Source of the DNA: an uncultured Bacilli bacterium
Lineage (GTDB): Bacteria > Bacillota_I > Bacilli_A > RF39 > UBA660
Direction of reading: 5' to 3'
Assembly (NCBI GenBank): GCA_934122275.1
Contig: CAKOWI010000008.1
Span: forward strand, 1 to 47,844
DNA length: 47,844 bases
The position numbers were made by a program, and so were the translations under genes. Of this stretch, positions 36,709 through 44,002 are shown in pieces (position 1 is the first letter of the stretch; each line of letters starts with the position of its first letter). The notes beneath the pieces were generated by a model, which was given only the letters and a program-made list of their open reading frames with translations, was not told the origin of the DNA and searched no databases.

Positions 36709-38577
36709 ATGATTATTTTAAATGATAATACCGTTGTTATTTCTTCTTTTGATGAATTAAAAGAGTGCTTAAGTGGTGAAAATGCTTATAATTATATATA
36801 CTTTGGTAATGATATTACACTTACTTCTGGAATAAATATTAATAAAGCTAGGGTGAGTGTAACAATAGATGGTACATATAATGGTATAAGACATAAATAT
36901 GTTGATATGAAAAGTTCATCTGCTACAAGTACTATTTACGTTAATAGTGATAAAAATACAAATGTTATATTTAAAAACGTTGATGTAACGGGTTATAACT
37001 ATTATGGATTAATATATGTTCCAGAAGCTAATACGTATCAAAATATTACTGTAGAATATAATAATCTATCGTATGTTGGACCACAAATTACCTATAATCC
37101 ATCTGGAATTTCAAGATACATTGATTGTGACATTAAGATAACTACATCTTATTCATCAGCACAGGAAGTTGCAGAATGTAATAGAATAGAAATAGGTGGT
37201 AAAACTACTATTGTTCATGAGTCAACTAGCGATTCTTCATTTTGGTTTAGGGGAAATACTAAACAATACTTTAAAATATTAAAAAATGCATATGTTACTA
37301 TGATAAGCATTAACAGAGAATTATTTTATGGTATTAATGATTTAGAATTTAGTGTTTTAGAAAATGCTACATTTAATCTTACAACAGCACTTGGTGTAGG
37401 ATTTGGTACGTATTCATTAGGAAATATTTTAATAGATAAAAATGCTAGTTTAAAGATAACTCAAACTAAACAAAATGGTTCTTATCCGACTTTGTACTGC
37501 ACAAGTTCATTTGTAATGAATGAATCATCATCTCTTAACATGATAAATAATTATAGTGGTATTTCATCTTCTAACTATAACATTTATTTCAGGGGCACAT
37601 TAGCTTCCTTTATATTAAATAACCCGTTAAAATTTGTCTTATATAATCCTAAGGCTAGAGCTATATATACTAATTCAACAATTCCATTTAACTTTTCATA
37701 CAGTAGAATTAATATGTGGGAGACAGCTAAAGATATAAATGAAGCAGGTTCTATAGATGATATACCAAAGTATTCATGGTATAAGGAAAGTACTTTATCC
37801 TCCGTATCTGGCACTTTATCTAGCACTCAAACAATTATAAATACTAATAATTATACTTCAGAAGAATTAAATGTTTTACCAGAACTTTCAAATTTTAACT
37901 TTCAAAATAAATATGTTATATCTATAGGAAAGATGAAATTAACTTTAGCTGCTGTAACTGATGAATCATTAGTTATTTCAGGGTATACAGAACCTTTAGC
38001 AGATTTAAAAATATCCTTTTTAGATGATACATTAAGTACTACTGCTGATGACCAAGGTTATTTTTCTGTTAGTACTTCAAAGACACTTGATATAGGAACA
38101 GAAATAACCTATATAGCAAATGTAAAAAATAGTTTTATTTATGAAACAAGATTAGTTACTGTAATATATCCTGGTGAATTATCTTTAAGTGATGCTCCTT
38201 CAGTAATAAAATTTTCAACTGTACCAATTTCGGTAAATCCAGTAATATGTCCAGGAATAACTGATGTTACAATAAAGGTAACAGATTCTAGAGTAGAAAG
38301 CTCAAATTGGAAATTATATGCAACTATAAATCATGATTTATCTTCAAAGGATGGATATGTACTAACAGATTTCTTGGTGAATGTTTCAAATAATAACATA
38401 ACTCCATTGTCTACAAATAAAGTCTTAATATACGAGGGAGAAAATAATTCGGGCGAAACCAAAATAACTAATATAACATGGAATGAAAATGAAGGAATTC
38501 TTCTTAGGATAGCTAATGAGCCTGTAGAACAAAGCCAGGAGTATCAAACAACTATAACCTGGACTTTAGAAGAATAA
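36709..38577 (+). CDS. pectate-lyase-like beta-helix adhesin-type protein without signal peptide
   Basis: 622 residues. Residues 1-350 show short beta repeats typical of pectate-lyase-like adhesive domains of gut Firmicutes surface proteins, beginning VVISSFDELKECLSG and DITLTSGININK. Residues about 405-480 look like a bacterial Ig domain (YTEPLADLKISFLDD). The last 110 residues (SSNWKLYATINHDLSS and YQTTITWTLEE) resemble a WxL-type wall-binding domain. Relatives normally carry a signal peptide; here the protein starts directly in the beta domain. TATAAT at 36685 and AAAAGG at 36691 precede ATG 36709. It is longer, and more Ser/Thr/Asn-rich, than its neighbours. Confidence 0.65.
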   Translation: MIILNDNTVVISSFDELKECLSGENAYNYIYFGNDITLTSGININKARVSVTIDGTYNGIRHKYVDMKSSSATSTIYVNSDKNTNVIFKNVDVTGYNYYGLIYVPEANTYQNITVEYNNLSYVGPQITYNPSGISRYIDCDIKITTSYSSAQEVAECNRIEIGGKTTIVHESTSDSSFWFRGNTKQYFKILKNAYVTMISINRELFYGINDLEFSVLENATFNLTTALGVGFGTYSLGNILIDKNASLKITQTKQNGSYPTLYCTSSFVMNESSSLNMINNYSGISSSNYNIYFRGTLASFILNNPLKFVLYNPKARAIYTNSTIPFNFSYSRINMWETAKDINEAGSIDDIPKYSWYKESTLSSVSGTLSSTQTIINTNNYTSEELNVLPELSNFNFQNKYVISIGKMKLTLAAVTDESLVISGYTEPLADLKISFLDDTLSTTADDQGYFSVSTSKTLDIGTEITYIANVKNSFIYETRLVTVIYPGELSLSDAPSVIKFSTVPISVNPVICPGITDVTIKVTDSRVESSNWKLYATINHDLSSKDGYVLTDFLVNVSNNNITPLSTNKVLIYEGENNSGETKITNITWNENEGILLRIANEPVEQSQEYQTTITWTLEE

Positions 38578-38578
38578 A

Positions 38579-38602
38579 AAAATTCACATTGTGTGAATTT
38601 TT
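38579..38602. terminator. bidirectional terminator
   Basis: AAAATTCACA pairs with TGTGAATTTT, with T-runs on both strands. It ends the adhesin-like gene and any minus-strand transcript from 38743-39134. Confidence 0.75.
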
Positions 38603-38774
38603 ATTTACGCCAATATTTACAAGCATAGTCACTATCATTAAATTTTTTTACCTTTTGAATACTCCTTACATTACTTACATTACTGTATTTTATTCTTTCA
38701 TATATTTTTATGTAACAAATATTCTTTAATATAAAATCTTTGTCAGGAATTTTTAGTAACTTGAAAGGTAACAA
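38601..38774 (-). CDS. possible small ORF or 3' gene remnant
   Basis: An open frame of 57 codons from a TTG at 38774, ending exactly at the bidirectional terminator. The product is basic (ICYIKIYERIKYSNVSN...YACKYWRK) and not recognised. No Shine-Dalgarno. It overlaps the end of the frameshifted DUF11-type gene in another frame, so it could also be the tail of that gene after a second shift. Confidence 0.25.
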   Translation of the reverse strand: MLPFKLLKIPDKDFILKNICYIKIYERIKYSNVSNVRSIQKVKKFNDSDYACKYWRK

Positions 38775-39134
38775 CAGAAGTACTTGGACCTGACATTGTT
38801 GGAAGATTAAACGTTAAAGTATTAGTACTTGAATCATAGTTATATTCTGAATTTTCTGCTTTAGCTCCATTAATTGTTACACTACCATCAACAAAGGAAC
38901 TAAGCTTGTGTCAATAACGTCAGTAATTATAGGATTTACAAAGTTAGAGTCTTCTTTATTATCAACTGTAATTGTATAAGTTAAAGGCACAGTACCCCAT
39001 GACTGTTTATCGGCGGTTTTTGTAATGGTAATATTATTTATTAAAGCAACTACGATAGCTTCAGAAGTAATAGATGTTGGCAAACTATTATATGTACCAG
39101 TTACGTTAGCAGTATTTGATAACTTACTATCCAT
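38743..39134 (-). pseudogene. frameshifted DUF11-type repeat protein
   Basis: ATG 39134 has GGAGGT upstream on the minus strand. The product runs MDSKLSNTANVTGTYNS through ITITKTADKQSWGTVPLTY to ITDVIDTSLVP, the usual DUF11 domain, then stops within a few codons. Shifting one base (-1) at about 38893-38897, in a short T-run, restores VDGSVTINGAKAENSEY and continues to TGA 38743-38745. One missing T explains this; a sequencing error or programmed frameshift is also possible. No signal peptide, like the neighbouring adhesin-type protein. Confidence 0.65.
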
Positions 39135-39258
39135 ATACACCTCCATATTACATATTATTAGTCTTTTAGATAAATTATTCGTGTTTAGGTGAATATGGAA
39201 TGAAATTAGTTATAACTTATTATAAAAAATGTTAAAATAGAATTAATAAAAAAATACA

Positions 39259-39306
39259 ACCTATAAAGTAGACTCTAAAAAATCGGAATTTACTTTATAG
39301 GTTTTT
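39259..39306. terminator. terminator of the P-loop kinase gene
   Basis: ACCTATAAAGTA (39259-39270) pairs perfectly with 39291-39302; T-runs lie on both sides. Confidence 0.75.
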
Positions 39307-39313
39307 ATTATAT

Positions 39314-39928
39314 TTAATTAATTAAATTTATTAGATTTTTTTCTAATTTTTTAATATCTGAAATATCATTAACAACAGCGTCTACGTTATCATCAGAGAT
39401 TAATACTTGTTTTCTTTCTTTAATTTGGTAATAAACTTCACTTGGAAATGAACTTAAATATTCAACGTTATCACCAATTACACCATCAAAAACATAATTA
39501 TAATTCATATTTCTATTACTAATATTTTTAATATTCAATCCATCACTACTGTTAATTTTAATTTTATAAATTTTATATTCATCGCCTATATTTTCTCTTA
39601 ATTTATCATAACTTTCTTCATTATTGAAGCATTCATCTAATATAAATGAAACTTTGTTATTAACTAATTTTTTAATTCTTTCTAGTTGAATTTCTTTTAC
39701 TTCATTTTCTATTTCGATTCTTTTTTCTTCACTATAATCATTTGCAAATTGATAGTAATAATTTCTAATATAGTCATTAGCTAATAAATAAACTTTTAAT
39801 TTTTTTGATAATTCTCTAGCTATTTCTGTTTTTCCGGAACCAGGTAATGCTACGAAAGTTATTACAAATGGTCTTTCATATTTTTTTGCTTCTTCTAAAT
39901 TCATTTCATTAATAAAATCTCTATCCAT
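39314..39928 (-). CDS. P-loop kinase/AAA-type small ATPase
   Basis: 204 residues. FVITFVALPGSGKTEIARELS is a Walker A at about residues 28-35, and the kinase-like order continues with VSFILDECFNNEE near residues 90-105. The fold suggests a nucleotide or small-molecule kinase, distantly like zeta-toxin or gluconate kinase. The substrate is unknown. AAGGAGG precedes ATG 39928. No antitoxin-like partner is adjacent. It looks like the last chromosomal gene before the tRNA fragment. Confidence 0.65.
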   Translation of the reverse strand: MDRDFINEMNLEEAKKYERPFVITFVALPGSGKTEIARELSKKLKVYLLANDYIRNYYYQFANDYSEEKRIEIENEVKEIQLERIKKLVNNKVSFILDECFNNEESYDKLRENIGDEYKIYKIKINSSDGLNIKNISNRNMNYNYVFDGVIGDNVEYLSSFPSEVYYQIKERKQVLISDDNVDAVVNDISDIKKLEKNLINLIN

Positions 39929-39993
39929 AACTAGCCTCCTTGTAATTTTTATTATATCATAACTGATAGATATTTGCTACTTTTTAGGTTGTT

Positions 39994-40108
39994 TTATTCT
40001 TTTTCATTTTGAATCAAATTTTTGATTTTGCCACCAAAAGTGCCACCAGTATGATATGAAGATAACAACAGTGGGCTTTCGGATAATTGTTTGCCGCTAA
40101 AAAGCACA
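39994..40108 (-). pseudogene. possible C-terminal coding remnant
   Basis: An open minus-strand frame without a start, reading FSGKQLSESPLLL and ending TGGTFGGKIKNLIQNEKE before TAA 39994-39996. It contains the tandem DNA repeat TGCCACCA at 40029-40046. A Gly-rich tail next to a tRNA scar could be the end of an integrase gene, but I cannot confirm the family. Confidence 0.2.
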
Positions 40109-40109
40109 T

Positions 40110-40131
40110 AAAAAAAAGACTTTAAAAAGTC
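40110..40131 (-). terminator. terminator downstream of the tRNA-Trp fragment
   Basis: GACTTT/AAAGTC stem (40118-40131) followed on the minus strand by T8. It is placed as a tRNA terminator would be. Confidence 0.65.
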
Positions 40132-40145
40132 GATTTGCTTTCAAA

Positions 40146-40190
40146 TGGCAGGGAATGTAAGACTTGAACTCACGACATCTGGTTTTGGAG
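40146..40190 (-). other. 3' half of tRNA-Trp (CCA), likely attachment site
   Basis: On the minus strand this reads: anticodon loop CT-CCA-AA, 3' anticodon stem ACCAG, 5-nt variable loop, T-arm GTGAG-TTCAAGT-CTTAC, acceptor 3' strand ATTCCCT, G, CCA. The spacing is exactly that of a tRNA. The 5' half is missing: bases beyond 40191 do not pair with the anticodon stem or supply an AGGGAAT acceptor strand. Such fragments are what remains when an element integrates into a tRNA gene. The element should lie to the right (higher coordinates). Confidence 0.75.
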
Positions 40191-40240
40191 TTGACGCCTG
40201 AAATAGTTAATTCTTTTTCTTAAAAGTATATAAAACTTTT

Positions 40241-40269
40241 AAAAATCAAAACCCGTAAATGGGTACGGG
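40241..40269 (-). terminator. terminator of the DUF4143 ATPase gene
   Basis: CCCGTA (40252-40257) pairs with TACGGG (40264-40269); the minus-strand continuation is TTTTGATTTTT. Confidence 0.7.
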
Positions 40270-40308
40270 AAAAGCAGTTCTTTTAATTGATACATAATTT
40301 TTTAATAT

Positions 40309-41505
40309 TTATAAATTTGTTCTTTCAGTTAAGAAATCAATAGCACTTATTTGTTTTATACCATCAAAATCATTTGTATCATAATCTAGTGTTATTAAGT
40401 ATTTAGGATAATTATCTTTTATATTTTTTAAAGAAGTCAATTCCCTTTTTAGAGTATCTTCATCACGAACTGATAAGGCTACTTGTATATATTTTATTCC
40501 ATCATTATTTTTAATTACAAAATCAACTTCTTCATCATCATACTTACCTATATATATTTCATAACCTCTTCTTTTTAATTCTAAAAATATTATATTTTCT
40601 AAAATACTACCATAATCTTTAACTCCGCCTAATAAATAATTTCTTAATCCTAAATCACAAACATAATATTTATCTCCAGTTTTTAAATATTCTTTTCCTT
40701 TTATATCATATCTAGATATTTTATATATTATGTAGCTATCGATTAAATTGGTTAGATAACTTTCTACCGTATTAACAGAGTTTTTTCTGTTATTAGAGTT
40801 TAAGGTATTACTTATTTTGTTAGTAGAAACTAATTGACCAATATTATCAAATATAAATTTTATTATACTTTCTAACATCATTGTATCTTTAATGTTATTT
40901 CTTGAGATAACATCCTTCATTAAGACTGTATTATATATTCCATCTAAATAATTTCTTATTAGATCTTTATCTTCATTTAAATTTAATAAATATGGAAAAC
41001 CGCCATTTTGTATGTAAGTATCATACTTTTTGAGTTCATTATCCCCACCATAATGATTTAAATATTCTTTAAATGATAATGGTAACATATGAATTTGCAT
41101 ATATCTACCAGTTAAATAAGTTGCAAGTTCGCCAGATAGCATGTAAGAGTTAGAACCAGTTATATATAAATCAACGTTTTTATTTATGAAAAGTCCATCT
41201 ACTGTTTTTTCGAAATTTGGGATAACTTGTATTTCATCTAAAAATATATAATTCATTTTATCTGGTAATAGTTTATCTTCTATATAGGTATATAATTCTT
41301 TCCAATCATTAAAAATCATATCTTTTGGATTTTCAAAATTTAGACTAATTATTTGATTTTTATTTACACCATTTTCTAATAAATACTTTTTATATAATTC
41401 AAATAATGTTGACTTACCACATCTTCTTATTCCAGTAACAACTTTTATTATGTTTTTATCTTTTAGTTTTTTTAGAAAATTTAAATATTCTGTACGTTCT
41501 ATCAT
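40309..41505 (-). CDS. AAA ATPase with DUF4143 domain
   Basis: 398 residues. Walker A GIRRCGKST, Walker B YIFLDEIQ, a sensor in LYITGSNSYML, then the C-terminal DUF4143 part with a nuclease-like EVDFVIKN followed by YIQVALSV. This family is common as single cargo genes on mobile or hypervariable loci; its role is unsettled. ATG 41505 has GAGGTGAAAAAT upstream; GTG 41514 overlaps that Shine-Dalgarno. It stands alone between its terminator and the IS remnant. Confidence 0.88.
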   Translation of the reverse strand: MIERTEYLNFLKKLKDKNIIKVVTGIRRCGKSTLFELYKKYLLENGVNKNQIISLNFENPKDMIFNDWKELYTYIEDKLLPDKMNYIFLDEIQVIPNFEKTVDGLFINKNVDLYITGSNSYMLSGELATYLTGRYMQIHMLPLSFKEYLNHYGGDNELKKYDTYIQNGGFPYLLNLNEDKDLIRNYLDGIYNTVLMKDVISRNNIKDTMMLESIIKFIFDNIGQLVSTNKISNTLNSNNRKNSVNTVESYLTNLIDSYIIYKISRYDIKGKEYLKTGDKYYVCDLGLRNYLLGGVKDYGSILENIIFLELKRRGYEIYIGKYDDEEVDFVIKNNDGIKYIQVALSVRDEDTLKRELTSLKNIKDNYPKYLITLDYDTNDFDGIKQISAIDFLTERTNL

Positions 41506-41729
41506 ATTTTTCACCTCTACTGAAATTATATATCATTATTGCTTAAAAGTAAAGTTATTTCAAGTAAATGAAAACACTTATCAAAATTCGATATTTTTTT
41601 CATTTTAAAATTATTGTTGCTTGTAAAAATTTAAAATAAAAGAACCGCTTTCCACTACACCTATTTCGTTCTGACTTTTGATTTTTAAGATTATTTACTC
41701 TGAAAAACCGTATAAAAAAACGACTAGTT

Positions 41730-41754
41730 TGAACTGAACCCCAAAAGTTGGACA
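41730..41754. repeat. terminal inverted-repeat end of an IS3/IS150-type element
   Basis: TGAACTGAACCCCAAAAGTT followed by GGACA resembles the outer ends of IS150-group elements. It marks the downstream end of the IS; the matching other end is not in the window. The 255 nt between 41506 and 41769 hold nothing else I can support. Confidence 0.6.
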
Positions 41755-41769
41755 GTTTATAAATAGTTT

Positions 41770-42272
41770 CTAATTAGAGGATTGTAACCTGTAATTCACA
41801 GGAGACAGTCCTTTTAATTTTGCTTTAATTCTATCATAATTATAATAATTAATATAGTTATCTATAGCTGTAATTAATTCATCTAGTGTTTTATATTTAT
41901 CTTCTTGGTCGTAGAACATTTCAGTTTTAAGTAGTCCAAAAAAGTTTTCCATCATACCATTATCCATACTATTACCTTTTCTAGACATGCTTTGTTTTAT
42001 CCCTTTATTTTTTAATCTTTGCTGATATGATTCGTGTTGATATTGCCACCCTTGATCTGAATGAAATATTAATCCATCAAGTTTATTGTTTTTATCGAAG
42101 GCTTTATTTAACATGTCATTTATTTGTTCTAGATTAGGTGATTTAGAAGTATTATAAGATATTACTTCTCCGTTATATTCATCTAGAATTGGAGATAAAT
42201 AGCATTCCTCACCACGAAGATTAAATTCTGTAACATCTGTATACCATTTTTCATTTGGATTATCAGCATGAA
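41770..42272 (-). pseudogene. IS3-family transposase (orfB), N-terminally truncated
   Basis: The readable frame begins near 42272 with HADNPNEKWYTDVTEF (first catalytic Asp) and continues through GLIFHSDQGWQYQ (second Asp) and SMSRKGNSMDNGMMENFFG (Glu), so the DDE core is kept. The HTH part (orfA) and the N-terminus of orfB are gone. At 42265-42275 the sequence changes to an unrelated plus-strand gene, marking the junction. It cannot transpose by itself. Ends YRLQSSN at stop 41770. Confidence 0.85.
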
Positions 42273-42818
42273 GATTTCATAAATTCATGGTTTGAAGAAG
42301 AAAATTATAGACGAGAATTTACAGATGCTTTAAAAAATTTTGTGGATATGGGTGATTTTAAATATCCTATATATACAGATAAAATATATGAAAGTATATT
42401 TAGAGAAAAATCTGCTGAATATAGAAGAATATTAAAACTTGAAAAGAAAGATAAAACAAGAGATACTTTTTACTCTGAAATACTTGATTTAATTGCTTCT
42501 TACGAAAGTGGTCTTGCAGAAGTAATTGAGAATAAGAGTGTGGAATTAGGCAGAAAATTAACACCAGAAGAAACCGATAATGTTTTTTCTGATTTTGAAA
42601 AACAATCTCTTTATATTCCGTTAATTAATAAGGCACGAGTTAAAATGGCAAGCAGAGATTTAGCATTTAGAGATGCTCTTCATGTAAAATTAACTGACTA
42701 CATTTCACCATTACAAGCGACAGAATATGAAAGATTTTTGGGTGAAAAAAGTGAAGATTTAAAAGAAAGATTAGAAGAAGCAAAAGATGTTTTTGAACGC
42801 TTGAAGGAGAGAGAGTAA
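42273..42818 (+). pseudogene. truncated partner gene of the Doc/Fic toxin (RhuM-like C-terminal region)
   Basis: The frame is open from a TTG at 42255, but the first codons are IS sequence; true gene sequence starts at about HEDFINSWFEEE. It contains DMGDFKYPIYTDKIYESIF, LDLIASYESGLAEVIENK and ERFLGEKSEDLKERLEEAK. I associate this with RhuM/KilA-N-type proteins next to Doc genes; that link is from memory and only moderately sure. The N-terminal, probably DNA-binding, domain was removed by the IS. The stop overlaps the Doc start (TAATG). If it is the antitoxin or repressor, the toxin may now be uncontrolled or silent. Confidence 0.6.
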
Positions 42819-43240
42819 TGTACTATATTACTAGTAAACAAGCCAAGAGCATTCATAAGATAACTGTTGAGATTAGTGGTGGTGGAATAACTGATGTTAT
42901 TCATTTTGGTCAGTTAGAATCAGTTTTACAAAATATTCAAAATGATAAATATTATCCAACTTTTATAGATAAATTGACACACCTATTTTATTGTACTTGT
43001 CAATTTCATTGTTTTGCTGATGGAAACAAAAGATTAGCATTATCATTAAGTACACAATTTCTTTTACTAAATGGATATTTAAAGATTGCATCAAGATTTA
43101 TCGTAGACATGGAAAACATAAGTTATCATGTGGTAGCAGGAAAAATTAGTAAAGAATTTTTGCATGAAATATTTGAATCTGAAGAGATGAAATTAAAAAT
43201 TTATGAAGCAATTTCAGAAAATGGTTTAGTAGAGGTATAG
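42818..43240 (+). CDS. Doc-type Fic family toxin-like protein
   Basis: 140 residues. The Fic motif reads HCFADGNKRLALS at residues 64-76 (consensus HxFx-D/N-x-NKR), followed by the Doc-like LLLNGYL, so the active site looks intact. Doc proteins transfer phosphate to EF-Tu; other Fic proteins transfer AMP. It overlaps the truncated partner gene by one base (TAATG), so its translation depended on that gene, which lost its start to the IS. Confidence 0.85.
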   Translation: MYYITSKQAKSIHKITVEISGGGITDVIHFGQLESVLQNIQNDKYYPTFIDKLTHLFYCTCQFHCFADGNKRLALSLSTQFLLLNGYLKIASRFIVDMENISYHVVAGKISKEFLHEIFESEEMKLKIYEAISENGLVEV

Positions 43241-43294
43241 AATCACACATTTTATAAAATACCAGAATATGTTATACTCATTCAGTGAACGGAT

Positions 43295-43489
43295 GTGGAC
43301 AGTATCCACAATTTGTCCACAGTAGATAAAGTATTTATAGTAAAGATAATACCAATAATACGGATATTACTTTGTACTAGTATTAAAGAAAATACTGATA
43401 ATACTATAAATACTAATAATATTGATAATAAAGGAAAGTCCACTACATATGGCAGTGGACGCAAATATAAACAGTGTTGCGGAAAATAA
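43295..43489 (+). pseudogene. degenerate SEC-C zinc-motif tail
   Basis: The frame ends YGSGRKYKQCCGK, a clear SEC-C tail, but the first half of the motif (normally PCPCGSG) is replaced by STTYGSG, so two zinc cysteines are lost. The upstream residues look non-coding. GTGGACA (43295-43301) and TGTCCAC (43314-43320) form an inverted repeat at its start. Probably the 3' stump of a SEC-C protein. Its end abuts a terminator. Confidence 0.5.
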
Positions 43490-43490
43490 G

Positions 43491-43536
43491 CTCGTAAAGT
43501 CCCATAAATAAAGGGAAAACACGAGTTTTTCTTTTT
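43491..43536 (+). terminator. terminator after the SEC-C remnant
   Basis: CTCGT/ACGAG and GTCCC/GGGA stems around an A-rich loop, then TTTTTCTTTTT. Confidence 0.75.
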
Positions 43537-43554
43537 ATCAAAAAATACCCCAAA

Positions 43555-43585
43555 ATAGGGGCTGGAGCCATTTTGGAGCCATTTA
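43555..43585 (+). repeat. short tandem repeat GGAGCCATTTT
   Basis: GGAGCCATTTT followed at once by GGAGCCATTTA. A similar tandem (TGCCACCAAAAG, TGCCACCAG) lies at 40029-40049 on the other side of the accessory stretch. The rest of 43537-43688 shows nothing I can name. Confidence 0.3.
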
Positions 43586-43688
43586 TATTTAAGTATTTGG
43601 CTATATAAATTAAGGATTTTAAGATCACACATTTGCAAAAAAGCATAAAATGTATTATAATTAACTCAGTTAATTAAAAAGCGATTCA

Positions 43689-43717
43689 TTGAAGTAATTA
43701 TTTTAATATGATTTATA
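43689..43717 (+). promoter_or_regulatory. tyrS promoter (probable)
   Basis: TTGAAG 43689-43694, 17-nt spacer, TTTATA 43712-43717, just before the T-box. Confidence 0.5.
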
Positions 43718-43719
43718 GG

Positions 43720-43882
43720 GAGTTTGTGGTTGGTGGAAACAGACAAAATTAGGATAATGAATTACAAGTGATGATTTTAAGTCGGATAGTATCCGTTATC
43801 AATAAGAGGTAATAAACTATTATTACAAACAAAGGTGGTACCACGAGCAATTCGTCCTTTATGGATGTTTTGCTTTTTTTTT
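43720..43882 (+). promoter_or_regulatory. T-box leader of tyrS
   Basis: The RNA begins GGGAGTTTGTGGTTGGTGG, the usual stem I start. A TAC that could be the tyrosine specifier lies at 43763-43765. CGGA/TCCG near 43774-43788 is a middle stem. The antiterminator box is AGGTGGTACCACG at 43833-43845. The competing terminator is AGCAA-TT-CGTCC with GGATG-TT-TTGCT (43846-43874), then a T-run. Uncharged tRNA-Tyr should relieve termination. The specifier call is the least certain part. Confidence 0.9.
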
Positions 43883-43903
43883 ATTTTCAAGGAGGTGATT
43901 TGT

Positions 43904-44002
43904 ATGGATAGTGAATATTACTATTATTACTTTGATGATTGTAATTTAATTAACTATACAAATTATTTAGGAGAAAATAGAAATGGAAAAGAAATTATTT
44001 GA
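43904..44002 (+). CDS. tyrosine-rich leader peptide between T-box and tyrS
   Basis: 32 codons: it begins MDSEYYYYYFDDCNLINYTN and ends LGENRNGKEII, with 7 Tyr including five in a row (TAT TAC TAT TAT TAC, 43916-43930). Its Shine-Dalgarno AAGGAGGTGAT (43889-43899) is a perfect anti-SD match with ideal spacing, the best in the window. The frame lies after the T-box terminator, covers the tyrS Shine-Dalgarno (AGGAGA 43969-43974) and stops 17 nt inside tyrS in another frame. This is the layout of a leader peptide that senses charged tRNA-Tyr. Stalling on the Tyr run would leave the tyrS site clear, while full translation would sweep it. Confidence 0.7.
   Translation: MDSEYYYYYFDDCNLINYTNYLGENRNGKEII

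Noticed and set aside
40146..40230. Complete tRNA-Trp
   Set aside because: Only the 3' half fits; no matching acceptor, D-arm or 5' anticodon strand follows.
41506..42270. Intact insertion sequence
   Set aside because: Only one terminal repeat and the C-terminal part of the transposase are present.
43282..43646. Minus-strand frames opposite the SEC-C remnant and terminator
   Set aside because: They run through a terminator hairpin, have no ribosome site, and their products look like random translation.
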